The position numbers and the translations under genes are program-made. Source: Tuctoria greenei (taxonomy: Eukaryota > Streptophyta > Magnoliopsida > Poales > Poaceae). Taken from it: a DNA stretch of 64,000 nt. The stretch is from positions 94,864,942 through 94,928,941 of the forward strand of contig JAYESD010000004.1 of assembly GCA_036927565.1 (NCBI GenBank), written 5' to 3'. Below the pieces are notes generated by a model. It made no database searches, had not been told where the DNA came from, and saw only the letters and a program-made list of their open reading frames with translations. Numbering within the stretch: position 1 is the first letter of the stretch; each line of letters begins with the position of its first letter. Shown here piece by piece: positions 1 through 10,376 of this stretch.

Positions 1-979
1 AGTGTATTGCCTTGCTTGAGCGTGTATGGGTTTCAATCGGTATGATGCCGTCCTCTGTGAAGGTCGTTTGCTGAGTCCTTTTATAGTCCAAGGACTCTGC
101 AGTCACAAGGTGGGCCCCGGGCCCTGACTGATGGTCCCGGGGAGAGCCAAATCCTTACAAGATATAGGATTAAATGCTATCTACTTCCCTTTGTCAGGGG
201 CTTCAATGTGCCGTCCCACCGTGTCGTGCGCCAGGGCTGCACATAGTTGTTGATGATGGCAGGGCCCGTCCCGTCCGTCTTGTCCTCGTGGCTTACTCGT
301 CCGCCTTGCGTCGTGGGTCTGTACCGGCTACTTTGACAAAACAGGACACTAGAGCCTTGACTTTCGCATGCGCGACTCCGCTTCGCCTGGGGAAGGCGCG
401 CATACTTAATGTTTGTTTGAGCGGCGCACTCTTTCCTTTATTGCGGCCTCCTACCGCATCGAGTCGGCCCACTGCCACGTGGTTGCACCGGAGCCTGCCC
501 CTGTGGGGAGTTGAGCGCCCAGCTGTACAGGTCACTTCGCACCTTCGGAGCCTACCTCCGCGGGAGAGCGGAGGTTCAGCCCTGCGGGCCACGTGGTAGT
601 CCAGGAGCCCTTCCTTGCGGGGAGACGGGCCTGGCCCCGGGGGTTCCATTGGATACGTTGCAGCCCCGGAGCCCGCCTCGTCGGGGAGGCGAGAGTCTGG
701 TCCTGCGGGCCACGTGGCAGCCCTGTAGCCTGCCTCGGTGGGGAGGCGAGGGTCTGGTCCTGCCAGCCACGTGGCAGCCCCGGAGCCTGCCTCGGCGGGG
801 AGGCGAGGGTCCGGTCCTGTCGGCCACGTGGCAGCCCGGGAGCCAGCCCCGGCGGGGAGGTAGGATCTGGTCCTTCCCTCCACAGTGTGGCAGCCTCGGA
901 CTCTGCTTCCAAGTAGAGGCCAAGTCCTTATCCGTTTTCTCCTTGTGCGCGGGGGTACCCGATCTGCGGGGTACCGATA
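1..979 (-). repeat. Tat-A 3' LTR (truncated by window edge)
   Basis: This is a direct repeat of 6849-7828. Its inner end is CCGATA at 974-979, where the right copy has CCGACA (TGTCGG on the element strand), the normal terminal inverted repeat of this family. The outer roughly 170 bases are off the window. Bases 589-880 hold a tandem array of G-box-containing units. Confidence 0.88.
589..888. repeat. 57-bp tandem array with G-boxes in the Tat-A LTR
   Basis: About five imperfect units of 57 bp are present, each opening with a variant of GCCACGTGGCAG. The palindrome CCACGTGG occurs at 589-596, 710-717, 767-774 and 824-831, and the last three are spaced exactly 57 bp apart. A further copy lies outside the array at 475-482. 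CACGTG is the plant G-box bound by bZIP and bHLH factors. A role in LTR transcription is inference. Confidence 0.85.
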
Positions 980-994
980 GTGGCCCCCGAGCCC
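980..994 (-). other. Polypurine-tract-like sequence of Tat-A
   Basis: On the minus strand a G-rich run (GGGCTCGGGGGCCAC) lies directly before the first base of the 3' LTR, where the plus-strand primer for reverse transcription is expected. It is interrupted by pyrimidines, so the call is tentative. Confidence 0.45.
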
Positions 995-1525
995 ACCTCG
1001 TGAGAGTCGTTGATACCGCAGGTGGGGTCTTCTTCTTTATCTTCCCGCGCAACTCTTTCGATTCAAATTCGGGGCAGTTCCCCGGGCGGCACGTCCCTGC
1101 CATCGTGGCTACGCGTCTCCTTCTGGTAAGCGGAGGCGCGGGACATGCGCCGCGCGACATGACTTCTGCTTTCAATCGTGCTTTAACTGCGGTGGTTCCC
1201 AAGGTGGCTCCTGCACTTCTGCTGCTTTTGCCTTTTCAGAATCCGCCGAGTTACCTGCCGCACAGTTGGCCACCCGGCTTGCCTTCTTTGTCGAGCAACT
1301 CGGGCCCTCATGTCATTGCCTATGCGGGTCTGTTGCTCTTCTACCAAGGCTGTGGCGATTCACACGCCGCGTCTGTTGGCTTGCAGAGGTGAATAAAAAG
1401 AGACCTTTCCCCCTAAGGGTCCTTTCTTCCGCTTCTGCATCCTTGCACTCGTGCCTCTTGCCCCAAGCCCAGTTCTTGCGCTCTAGCTCCCAATTTCCCC
1501 TTTCGGAGCCTCCTTCCTAAACCTC
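995..1525. other. Spacer upstream of the Tat-A antisense ORF
   Basis: I see no gene in these 530 bases between the LTR edge and the first ATG of the antisense ORF. Open frames run through it, but they continue from the GC-rich LTR and resemble nothing known. It should contain any promoter and 5' untranslated region of the antisense gene. CT-rich runs occur near 1026-1045 and 1400-1500. No convincing TATA box was found. Confidence 0.5.
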
Positions 1526-4129
1526 ATGGCGAGCATCCTGCCCAGGTCCCGGTTGACCAGGTCTGCCAATCTGGCCCCCGTGCGCCGGCTTCTCGGCTGG
1601 TGAGCCACCGAACAGGAGGAGTGGCTCCGTCGCGAGGAGCTCCCACTGAACCTCACCGACGGGGACATGGTGTTGTTCTCATCGTACGTTCTGGCCGACT
1701 TCGTTCTGCCAGCATCAGCGTTCCTGGTAATGCTTCTGGAGACTTTCGGCCTCCAACTTCACCACCTCCCGCCGAACTCGATTGCCTTGCTGGCGATCTT
1801 TGCTCACCTCTGCGAGATGTTCGTGGGGGTGCTGCCATCCGTGAAGCTCTTCAGGTACTTCTTTGTATTGAGGGCCACCGGCAAAAGCTCGAAGGATCAG
1901 CTTGGCGCCTACTACTTCCAGCGCCGAACCAAGGTCCCTTCTAGGTACATTGTTTCCTTCATCTCTGCATGGTGGGAGCAATGGCGCGAAGATTGGATGA
2001 TCGTCAAGGTTGAGGCTCACGACCGGATGTGCCTCCCCACCGGGAGCCCCTATTCCGAGCGGTCATACTGGGAGGAGCGCCCAGAGCTGGAGAGGGCGTT
2101 CGACCCGGTGTTGGAGATGATCTAGATGCTGGCGGACCACCGAATGACGTCTGCGATGGTGTTGAGGGACTTCATGTCCCGATGCATGGCTCCGCTCCAG
2201 CGCAGCGTTCGCCCATCATGGATGTACACCGATCCAATGGAATGCACCCGGCTCGATACCGGCTCCGACTCCAACCCGGACGAGCAGCTGTTGCATGATA
2301 TGCTGGTCCGGGTCTGCCCTGACGACGTCTCCCCTGAGGGACTGGCCCTCCCGGCGGCCTGCCGCCCCCCCGTCAGTCCCCTTTGCCCCTCGTTAGGATG
2401 CCGGTGGTGCCACTTTGCCGCCTAACTCCTCGACGCGCAAGAGGGGGAGGCTCCTCAACGTGGATGGGACCCCAGCGTTCCCCCGCCATTCGGAGGAACG
2501 CCAGACTTCGGGGATGCCGCCAACTCCTCCATTTCAGTGGCCCCCGGCTTACGCAGCGGCCCCCGCTGCTGGTTCGGGGGGGTCCGAACCCCCCCAACCC
2601 TTTCGGGAAGCAGTGGAACTTCAACGTCGCTCGGTAAGTCTGCATATATTTTATCTTGGATATTCTTTGCCGTGTGCTTACCCTGTAACATCCTTATGAT
2701 TCGGGTGTGTCTGTTTTCAGCGCAACCGCGGCTACTCCTCCGCCCTCGCGCCCTTTTGCTGGTGGACATGCTGCTCCAGCCAGCTTACGGGGCTCCTCTG
2801 CAGCCTCGGACCCTGCTCGGGCACCTCGGGCTGCTGCTACCGAGGTGCCTTGGGCCTTCGTGCTCGAGGCCCCTACAGCGGCTGCTGAGGGTCCGCAGCG
2901 CGCGCCGGCGTCCGGTGCCGCACCCGCCAATGACTCCGCATCCATCGGCTACTCTGCACCAGCCGATGCTACTGCGCCGACTGACACCGCCACGTCGGCT
3001 GGCACCACCGCCCCGGGTGGAGCTCCCGGAGCCGGCTTAGGAGCCTTCGGCAGCAGTGCTGGAGCCTCCGCTGGGGAGGGGGCTCCTGGAGACGACGCGC
3101 CTGCTCCCAGGGGCGGTTCCCCCCCCCCTACCTTCTCTGACTAGGGGAGCTCTGGTCCCCGTCTCCCCGGTGGTCCTCCAAATGGAGGACGATATTGAAG
3201 AGGTGGGGAGGCAGGGACACGCGGCTACGGTGGAGCCCCTCCCCCTGTCTGAAGCCATGGACGTTGCCTACTCTGGCTTTCTGCAGGCCTGGGCGGCCCT
3301 CAACCGGGAGATGGGGAGGCTTGAGGACGAGGAGGACCGGCTCCGGGAATGGGCCAGGACCCTGGAAGCCCAGACCCGGTTGGCGAAGAGCCAGGTGGCG
3401 CAGCGGGAGGCGGTCCTCCGGGAGGAGATGAAAATCCTCGACCAGGAGTGCGAGCTTATCGCTCGCCTGGACGCCGTAACCCAGAAGCTGAAGGCGGACG
3501 CCTCGGCGATCCATGCTGAGGCCAACTCCCACCTCCAGTCCTGCAAGGAGCTCCAACAGCTGCTATCTCGCCGGGAGGCTGCTCATGATGAACGGGTGCA
3601 GGAGTTGACGGCGAAGCAAGCTGAGGTGGAGGCGACCTCCCGCTGGCTCTTCCTCCAGCAGGAAGGGACGAGAGTCCACGCCGCCGAGCTAGACCACCGG
3701 GATGCTGCCCTGGCTGAGGCGGAGCAAGCCCAGCTCACCGAGCGCCAGACCCTCCTGGACTGCAAGTTCAATGTCGCCCTTAAGGAGGGTGACTTGAGCC
3801 GCCGCGAGAGGGAGGTCAGCGAGCGCGAGAGGGCCCTGGCAGCCAAGGAGGAGCAGTTCCTGGACGGCGGCCCCCGGGCGCTGGCAGCAGCCCAGCAGGA
3901 GGTGCAGGAGCTCTGGGCGTCGCGTTCTGCTGAGGCCTGGAAGGTCTGGGAGTTCCTGGGCGGCGTCGACTCAGCTCTGATGCCGCTCAGCTTCAGCCCA
4001 GTGCACGTGGGGGAACCAGCACAGGAGGTGAGTCAGGTGTTCCCAGCCCTTGACTCCACCATCTCGAGGATGCATCGTTGGGGGCCATCATCGACAACCA
4101 TCTGGAGGCAAAAGGGACGATGCTGGTGA
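1526..4129 (+). pseudogene. Tat-A antisense ORF (Transposase_28-like, then coiled coil), broken
   Basis: This gene runs opposite to pol. From ATG 1526 the frame includes a segment reading LQLHHLPPNSIALLAIFAHLCE at about 1750-1816, which I recognise as the grass 'putative gypsy type transposon' domain (Pfam Transposase_28, PF04195). In-frame stops are TGA 1601 and TAG 2123, and a frame change follows near 2400. A consensus intron (2634-2720) leads into an Ala/Pro-rich stretch. A run of about ten C near 3117-3127 then shifts the frame into 3056-4129, a long Glu/Arg/Ala-rich segment that looks coiled-coil. Its biological role is unknown. Despite the Pfam name there is no sign of a transposase catalytic core. 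Tat-B carries the same layout, including the intron, which supports a real gene rather than a chance frame. Confidence 0.75.
2634..2720 (+). other. Intron of the Tat-A antisense ORF
   Basis: The donor GTAAGT at 2634 and the acceptor TTTTCAG ending at 2720 enclose 87 T-rich bases. Tat-B has an intron at the matching position (17122-17197) with unrelated sequence but the same signals. The intron lies between the basic/Pro-rich end of exon 1 and the Ala/Pro-rich start of exon 2. Confidence 0.75.
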
Positions 4130-4925
4130 AGGAGGTGGCGACGCACATTGTGTCCTGCTACCGGAGCTGGTACCCTGATGTCCCTCTTCAGCCGGTCCTC
4201 GAAGGGCCCATCACCTAGAGGGAGGAGGCCGCCAAGTCTGAAGTCTCAGATGTCTTGGCGCTCATCACATCGAGGTTCCAGCGGAGCGGCTGAGGGCTCC
4301 CCATGCGCTGCTTGTATCTTGTGTTTCTTTCAGTTTTTCTTTATAGTTGTTTTTGATGGCAGACCTTTATTTTGCAACAAAAAATCTGCTTGGAGTGCCC
4401 CTCATACTTAGCATGCTTTACTTTTCAGCAATATCTTCTAGTTGCTTGTTGTTCCTTAGCTTCCAGGACCTGCCGTCCCCCGGAGTGTGGCTCTCTGGCA
4501 TGTGTGGCCAGTTGTTATGGGCACAACTGTCAGATACCTAGAAGTTAGGGCGGACGGTTGCAGGGGAGCTCAGGATGCGTAGGTAGCATTGGTGTAACTG
4601 AGTATGAGGTGACATCGACGGCTGGCCCCCTGGGGGTGCCATCTGATCCTTGGTCCGGCGGTGCCCACCATCTTCGTGGGTACTCCGACAGTTATCGCCG
4701 GGATAACTCCTTGAAGACCTGCGTATAGATCAAAAAACAGGAGAAGTAATTCTGTCCGCTGGTCATTGCTTCCCTGCTCCTTTTTTAGTGTCGCTTGACT
4801 TACGATCTTGGGCTGACTCATGGGGCTTGGGTAATTTAGTGCATCTGCACCTAGGGTTCGCTATCAATACTACTTAAGGGTGGTCCATCTGGCCCCCAGT
4901 ACTCAGCTACAGCGCTGGGGAGGCA

Positions 4926-4973
4926 GGGCGCACAGGCTTAGGGTATAGGACCAGGCTAAGCAGGCTGTGCCCC
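4926..4973. other. Conserved hairpin, copy 1 (Tat-A)
   Basis: The inner stem CTTAG (4937) pairs with CTAAG (4956-4960) around a GGACCAGG-containing centre. An outer stem GCACAG (4930-4935) pairs with CTGTGC (4965-4970) and extends by GGG/CCC with one bulged base. Three other copies in this window keep the core but use different outer-stem bases that still pair. Confidence 0.7.
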
Positions 4974-5320
4974 TGGACCTCCCGCTCGGCGTAAGCTTTT
5001 CCCGGGAGAGACCGTCTGGAGACATAGACCCCCGAGTATGGGAACATACGAGGCCCCAAGCACATTGCAGGTACCTCAAGCAACCCCACGTACAACCCGC
5101 CAGCAAGGCTCCCACTATTGCTAGAGCAGGAAAAAAATGACACCGCCCATGATAGATCACAAGCTACAGCGAACGTACAACAATATCATAAAAAATTAAA
5201 GATAGTTTTTTGAATGAGAAACCCTATACAGGGCAGGACAACATTCTTTCATTGCGATTTCCCATAAGATGGGACATGCTTTACAAGGGGAATGACTCGG
5301 CTCGGGCGACAAAGGAAGTC

Positions 5321-5369
5321 GAGTGCACCTACTTAGGGTTCTGGACCAGGCTAAGCGAAATGTGCACTC
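5321..5369. other. Conserved hairpin, copy 2 (Tat-A)
   Basis: The core CTTAG...CTAAG spans 5332-5355. The outer arms GAGTGCAC (5321-5328) and GTGCACTC (5362-5369) are a perfect 8-bp inverted repeat whose sequence differs from that of copy 1. Confidence 0.75.
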
Positions 5370-5460
5370 AGAGCCTCGTCCCGTAGCCTTAGTTACCCTA
5401 AGTACCGTTCCTAGGCACCATGTACCTTTTACAATGAAAAAAAACTATCCTAACACTGGT

Positions 5461-6676
5461 CTAGGGGTAGAACTTATGGAGGTGCTCGATGTTCCAGGGG
5501 TTGGGCAGTCGCTCTCCATCCTCCGTAGCTAGGCGGACGCACCTAGGGCGGAATACCTCCATAACCCAGAAGGGACCCTCCCATCTGGGGGAGAGTTTGT
5601 TAGCCCCTTCCCAGGAGAGTATGCGACACAACACCAGGTCCTCTACCTTTAGCTCCCTACTCCGCATGGTCCTCTGGTGGTAGCGCAAGAGCGTCTGCCT
5701 GTACCGTGCATTTCGGAGAGCTGCTCTCACTCGTCCCTCATCGACGAGGTCCACGTCTTCACGCCGGAGCTGGTCCTACGCGGCTTCGTCGTACACCCGG
5801 ACACGGGGGGAGCCCCTGGTAATTTATGGGGGGAGGACGGCCTCTGCCCCGTACACCAGGAAGAAAGGCGTTTCCCCTATGGCCCAGCTGGTTGATGTCT
5901 GGCTAGCCCACAGTGCACACGGTAGCTCATCAACCCAATTTGCACCATGCTTCTCAAGGTGCGAGAATGTGCGAGTCTTAAGGCCCTTGAGGATCTCTGC
6001 ATTGGCCCACTTGACCTGTCCATTGCTCTCTGGATGAGCGACAGATGCATAGTATACTTGGATCCCAAGGTCCTCGCAGTATTCCTGGAATGCTGCACTT
6101 GTGAACTAGGTCCCGTTATCAGTGATGATTCTGTTCGGGACCCCGGCAAACGATCGACTTGATGAATTTGACTGCTGACTGCTTGTTGAATGTGACGACT
6201 GGGGCAGCATCCAGGCACTTGGTGAACTTGTCTACGACGACGTAGAGGTGCCAGAATCCTCCGACGGCTCTAGGAAAGGGTCCCAGGATATCCAACCCCC
6301 ATACAACGAATGGCCATGATGGAGGGATCATCTGCAGCACCTGAGCTGGGGTGTGGATCTGCTTGGCATGGAACTAGCATGCCTTGCATCTCCTGACCAT
6401 CTCGGCGGCATCCTGGAGTGCTGTCGGCCAGTAAAAGCCATGCCGAAAGGCTTTACCGACCAGCGTGCCGGATGACGCGTGGTTCCCACACTCGCCTCCA
6501 TGGATCTCTACGAGCAAGTCGTAGCCCTCCTCTCGGGTAATGCAACGCAGCAGGATGTCGTTGGCGCCACGCCCGTAAAGATCCCCTTCCACCAGCGTGT
6601 ACCTCTTAGCCATGCGGACTATCCTTTCTGCCAGGGAATGTTCTTCGGGAAGGATGTCCCGTACCTGGCGCACCAA
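5461..6676 (-). pseudogene. Tat-A integrase and pol C-terminus, broken
   Basis: The first frame (6676-6374) holds the zinc-binding region with IHGGECGNHAS and RCKAC, giving the His-His-Cys-Cys set. The core follows with DILGPF (first Asp) and, after a frameshift near 6140, TDNGT (second Asp). The catalytic Glu, expected in the block NGQ-x-E-R-ANAEIL, reads NGQVKWANAEIL, so Lys replaces Glu. The last piece (5754-5461) ends in PWNIEHLHKFYP and a stop, the usual end of Tat pol. Frames change several times, so no active integrase can be made. Sequence upstream of the zinc region is absent, because the frame starts almost at the primer site. Confidence 0.88.
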
Positions 6677-6678
6677 AT
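6659..6678 (-). other. Tat-A primer-binding site
   Basis: On the minus strand, TTGGTGCGCCAGGTACGGG follows directly on the LTR end. It aligns with the matching sites in Tat-B (TTGGCGCGCCAAGTAGGGG) and Tat-C. The tRNA is not certain from memory. An Arg tRNA is a candidate. Confidence 0.7.
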
Positions 6679-7828
6679 GTCAAAGGTCTTAAATGACACT
6701 TCTACCGGGCCTGCTTAGAGAGCAGCCCACGGAGTCTTTAGATTCACAAGGGCTAGTCCCTGGAGATTGAGCGCAGCGAGATGGTGAACACAGAGGGATT
6801 ACGTGGTTCGGGCCGCCGGAGCGTAACACCTTACGTCCACAGGAATGTAAGTGTATTGCCTTGCTTGAGCGTGTATGGGTTTCAATCGGTCTGATGTAGT
6901 CCTCTCTGAAGGTTGTGTGCCGAGTCCTTTTATAGTCCAAGGACTCTGCAGTCACAAGGTGGGCCCTGGGCCATGACAGATGGTCTCGGGAGAGCCAAAT
7001 CCTATACAAGATCTAGGACTAAATGCTATCTACTTCCCTTTGTCAGGGGCTTCAATGTGTCGTCCCGCCGCGTCGTGCGCCAGGGCTGCACATAGTTGTT
7101 GATGATGGCAGGGCTCGTCCCGTCCGTCTTGTCCTCGCGGCTTACTCGTCCGCCTTGCGTCGCGGGTCTGTACCGGCTACTTTGACAATACATGACACTG
7201 GAGCCTTGACTTTCTCATGTGCGACTTCGCGTCGCCTGGGGAAGGCGCCCGTACTTAATGTTTTTCTGAGCGGCGCACTCTTTCCTTTACTGCGGCCTCC
7301 TACCGCATCGAGTCGGCCCACCGCCACGTGGTTGCACCGGAGCCTGCCTCTGTGGGGAGTTGAGCGCCCAACTGTACAGGTCACGTGACGCCTCCGGAGC
7401 CCACCTCCGTGGGAGAGCGGAGGTTCATCCCTGCGGGCCACGTGGTAGTCCAGGAGCCCTTCCTTGCGGGGAGACGGGCCTGGACCCGAGGGTTCTATTG
7501 GCTACGTGGCAGCCCCGGAGCCCACCACGGCGGGCAGGCGAGAGTCTGGTCCTGCCGGCCACATGGCAGCCCCGGAGCCTGCCTCGGCAGGGAGGCGAGG
7601 GTCTGGTCTTGCCGGCCACGTGGCAGCCCTGGAGCTTGCCTCAGCGGGGAGGCGATGGTCCAGTCCTGCCGGCCATGTGGCAGCCCGGGAGCCAGCCGCG
7701 GTGGGGAGATAGGATCTGGTCCTTCCCTCCACGACGTGGCAGCCTCGGCCTCTGCCTCCAAGTAGAGGCCAAGTCCTTAGCTATTTTCTCCTTGTGTGTG
7801 GGGGTACCCGGTCTGCGGGGTACCGACA
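6679..7828 (-). repeat. Tat-A 5' LTR (1150 bp)
   Basis: On the plus strand it runs from TGTCAAAG at 6679 to CCGACA at 7823-7828, with the terminal pair TG...CA. It repeats 1-979. The G-box array occupies 7438-7725, but several G-boxes have decayed by C-to-T changes at the central CpG: CCACATGG near 7558 and CCATGTGG near 7674. Intact CCACGTGG remains at 7324, 7438 and 7617. The pattern fits deamination of methylated cytosine. Confidence 0.88.
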
Positions 7829-7833
7829 ACGTG
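7829..7833. other. Candidate target-site duplication of Tat-A
   Basis: ACGTG follows the last LTR base directly. The uninterrupted P-family leader near 13731 reads GCGTGGTAAG, so Tat-A inserted exactly in this leader. The partner copy lies left of the window, so the duplication cannot be confirmed here. Confidence 0.5.
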
Positions 7834-7938
7834 GTAAGACACTTGAGAGTGTGTGATTACACTTCCACTTTGCCATTATCCTTTGTAGTTGATAGGGATA
7901 ACATATTTTTTTTTGTTGTCTTCTGTTTGCTACTAACA

Positions 7939-9712
7939 ATGTCAGATAAAAGCAAGAATCATGCATTATATGCTGAGATGATGGACATGACGAAGACGGC
8001 GATGGAGTTGCTCACTAAAAATCAAACATCAACCAAGGTTTCACATGACATTCAGAACACCTTTACAACACCTTCCATAAGAAGTAATTACATTCTCCCA
8101 TCTCTTCCTTCTTATGATTGTTTTGGTCACGATGAATATATTGCTTGGGAAATAGAGTTGGATAAAATTTTTGGACAATGGCATATGTGCGAGAGGAGAA
8201 AAATTAGGAATATTTCTAGTGCATTAGTTGATTGTGCATTAACTTGATGGGACAACTTAAGTGATTCAGAAAAAAACTCGAACATGGAAAGATGTGAAAA
8301 TTCTTATGCGAGAAAGTTTCGCTAATGTATCTAATTGCAAAGATAAAATAAATGAACTTGAGAAGATTTTCTTGTTGTACCTCCTCCTTTGCCTAACCTT
8401 TTGCAGGAACATGAACAAATAAATGTAGATGCAAATGATAGTGAGATGTTGAACAACTCTTCTGAATTTTTGATGAATCAACTCATAATGCATTTGAATT
8501 TCTTGCTGAAAATAAGAGTAGTGTTAATGGACAATGCTCTACAGTTAACCAAGGTATGGCATTTTCAGATGTGCTGAATTTTGCTACCAATCATGCTATC
8601 AATGAGCAGCAACAAGATGAACCTTTTCATAATACACCTTTACCACTAGTTGATTTTTCTACTGATTCTTACAACAAAAAATGAGTTGTGTGCTGATAAT
8701 TATATTGTATCTATGCTAGAACAACCAAATGAATTTGATACTTTATCACTCACTTGTGCTGAAATTAAGCATTTGATTCCAACTACATGTGAAAGGGATG
8801 AGCTGAAATTGTTATCTTCTCTAAATACTTTGGACTATATTGAATTTGACACTCTTTATGATCTAGATATCATAGAGAAGATAATATTTTCTCAATCTGA
8901 ATTTCCTTTGTTAAGTAGAAATACTTTTCATGCTATAGGCAAATATGAACATAGTGGTATGTTTATGGTGCATAAAGTTTACATATGTTCAAATGAGGAA
9001 GCTCCTTTTGTGCTGCAACAACATGGTCAGGTAAATGAATGTACTAACGCTAATAATGTCTTGTCAAGTTTTTCTAGTATTTTTTCCTTGCAGCAGGGAC
9101 GACAAAAGCATTATTCACTATGGTTGTGCATTATGGACATCACTCATTCTACCTCCAAAGCAAGCCTCTTTGCTGAACATACGAGCAAGCCGAGGATGGC
9201 TTGTCATAAAGAAGGGGGGAATGATGAGAGCATGCACATTACTATTGCACCTACAAACATGACACAATGTTTATTTGTTTGGGATCCTGGATCAAGTGAA
9301 TGTGCACTCTTATTTGATGAACAAGATCAAGATGGCGCACTATGTCGTCCACCACCTTGGCCTCCTCCATTCTTGCATACATGAAGATTTGAGGGTGTTG
9401 AACATTTGGACAAACACATGAGAGGAGATGAACTTGAGTCGAAGATGACTCCAATTCAAGAAGAAGAGGATGATGAGGACATCACTTCTATGGATACAAA
9501 CAACACTCTATTGAACATACAAGATGCAATCAATAGAGTTCATACACAACATTTAATTTCAGAGGTGAGCTCATTCTTATATGTTTTGTTATATGTTTTT
9601 GAGCATAGATTGATACCTAATGATTTAATTGTGATTAGGATTCATGGAGAGGTTCAAGGAGTAGTTGGAGGAAGTATTAGGGACGTGGAGGACCAGAGAA
9701 TTCGTTCAAAGA
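7939..9712 (+). pseudogene. P1 ORF: gag-like N-terminus, unknown domain, pol tail; broken
   Basis: The start ATGTCAGATAAA at 7939 follows the same leader that precedes gag in element G (minus strand, 35706). The N-terminus (about 100 residues, including IRSNYILPSLPSYD and ELDKIFGQW) resembles the front of a Gypsy gag. A Trp codon has become TGA at 8245. After frame breaks the unknown region (8650-9384) stays open, with Cys-containing blocks such as LTCAEIKHLIPTTC and HKVYICSN. A stop at 9382 (Arg codon in the other copies) precedes the pol-tail part, with DELESK and a Glu/Asp-rich run that match the end of G pol. I do not recognise the middle domain. It is about 350 residues and replaces the whole enzymatic region. 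Confidence 0.7.
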
Positions 9713-10376
9713 ATATGGAAACCGAACCAAACTCAAAATCGTATCCAACTCAGAGTCCAGGAGCAGTACGTACTAAAATGGACGCCCAGGATGCATACAA
9801 ACTCCGTATTGAACGTTCTACATATGCACGGAAAGGGGAGAGGACAACATTTCCAGTGGATCCGGTCCCATGCCAAAATTTCTTTGGAGTCGACGGGAAT
9901 CGTCAAAACAAAATCAAGTACAAAATCTATCAGGGTGCTGCGCCACCGTATTGGGCCATTGGGCCATGTATCAAGTCTAAGTCCATTATTTTTTTATATT
10001 AGGGTTAGGTCACGACCCCAACACCCCCTTGGACGTCCTCCCACCTATATATACTCCATAGTAGTCGCCATGAACAATTGGGTTTTGCTTAGATCAATAA
10101 TATCGCTGTTCTTCAGTTTGTGAAACCCCAACTTCGCGATTTCGGATCGTGTCTACCTTGTTCTTGCTTGTGTTCTCGGTTGCACTTGCAGGGATTAGCA
10201 TTCTTGGCGAGGTCAATCATGTGAAGCACAGTTGATAACCAACGGAGCGGTGGTGTAGTGATTGTAGAGGTTTTTCGTGTTCTACTTGAGAGCCTCGGAT
10301 CATCAACATCGAGATCTCCATCAATCAACTTACCCATTACCTTTCGGATGATCGGGCCTAAACCTTTTTCTCATCA
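9713..10376 (+). repeat. P-family LTR in unit 1
   Basis: The 3' end CTCATCA at 10376 is firm, because the same terminus precedes a primer site at 12634. The 5' end is set by homology to the 630-bp LTR of element G and could lie up to about 200 bp further in, for example at the conserved GGTGCTGCGCCACC block near 9934. Confidence 0.6.
10046..10053 (+). promoter_or_regulatory. TATA box in P LTR, unit 1
   Basis: TATATATA lies in the conserved context CCACCTATATATACTCC, upstream of a transcribed-looking R region. Confidence 0.6.

Larger units (their letters stand above)
4130..5460. other. Convergent spacer between antisense ORF and pol of Tat-A
   Basis: This 1.3-kb stretch has no credible coding sequence. 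The 3' ends of the antisense ORF (plus) and of pol (minus) face each other here. Near 4620 it shares short blocks such as GGCTGGCCCCCT with the matching Tat-B spacer, and it holds two copies of a conserved hairpin (4926-4973 and 5321-5369). It probably carries the 3' ends of both transcripts, but I see no clear polyadenylation signal. Confidence 0.6.
1..7828 (-). mobile_element. Tat-A: internally deleted Tat-lineage Ty3/Gypsy element
   Basis: The element reads on the minus strand. Its 5' LTR is 6679-7828 and its 3' LTR is cut off by the window start and ends at 979. The two LTRs align over their whole visible length, and about 170 bases of the 3' LTR lie outside the window. After the primer site (about 6659-6678) the minus strand enters integrase directly, so gag, protease, RT and RNase H are missing. 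A plus-strand antisense ORF (1526-4129) converges on integrase, as in Tat-B. I infer an ancestor several kb longer that lost its 5' coding half. Stops and frameshifts are present throughout. The element lies in the leader of the P-family copy that resumes at 7829. Confidence 0.85.
7829..10376 (+). mobile_element. P1: non-autonomous Gypsy copy, 5' end lost to Tat-A
   Basis: Sequence from 7829 matches the leader and ORF of the second copy P2 (from 13731) base for base over long stretches, then reaches an LTR ending at 10376. It has a gag-like start, an unknown ORF and a pol-tail remnant. There is no protease, RT, RNase H or integrase. The front part of its leader and its 5' LTR would lie left of Tat-A, outside the window. 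Confidence 0.8.

Noticed and set aside
293..1392. Long overlapping frames on both strands of the Tat-A LTR (including 511-1392)
   Set aside because: They arise from GC-rich tandem repeats with a 57-bp (19-codon) period that keeps all frames open. The peptides are simple repeats and no family is recognised.
1526..4129. Antisense ORF as a DNA transposon gene, following its Pfam name
   Set aside because: There are no terminal inverted repeats and no DDE or other catalytic motif, and the same gene lies inside two Tat elements at the same place.
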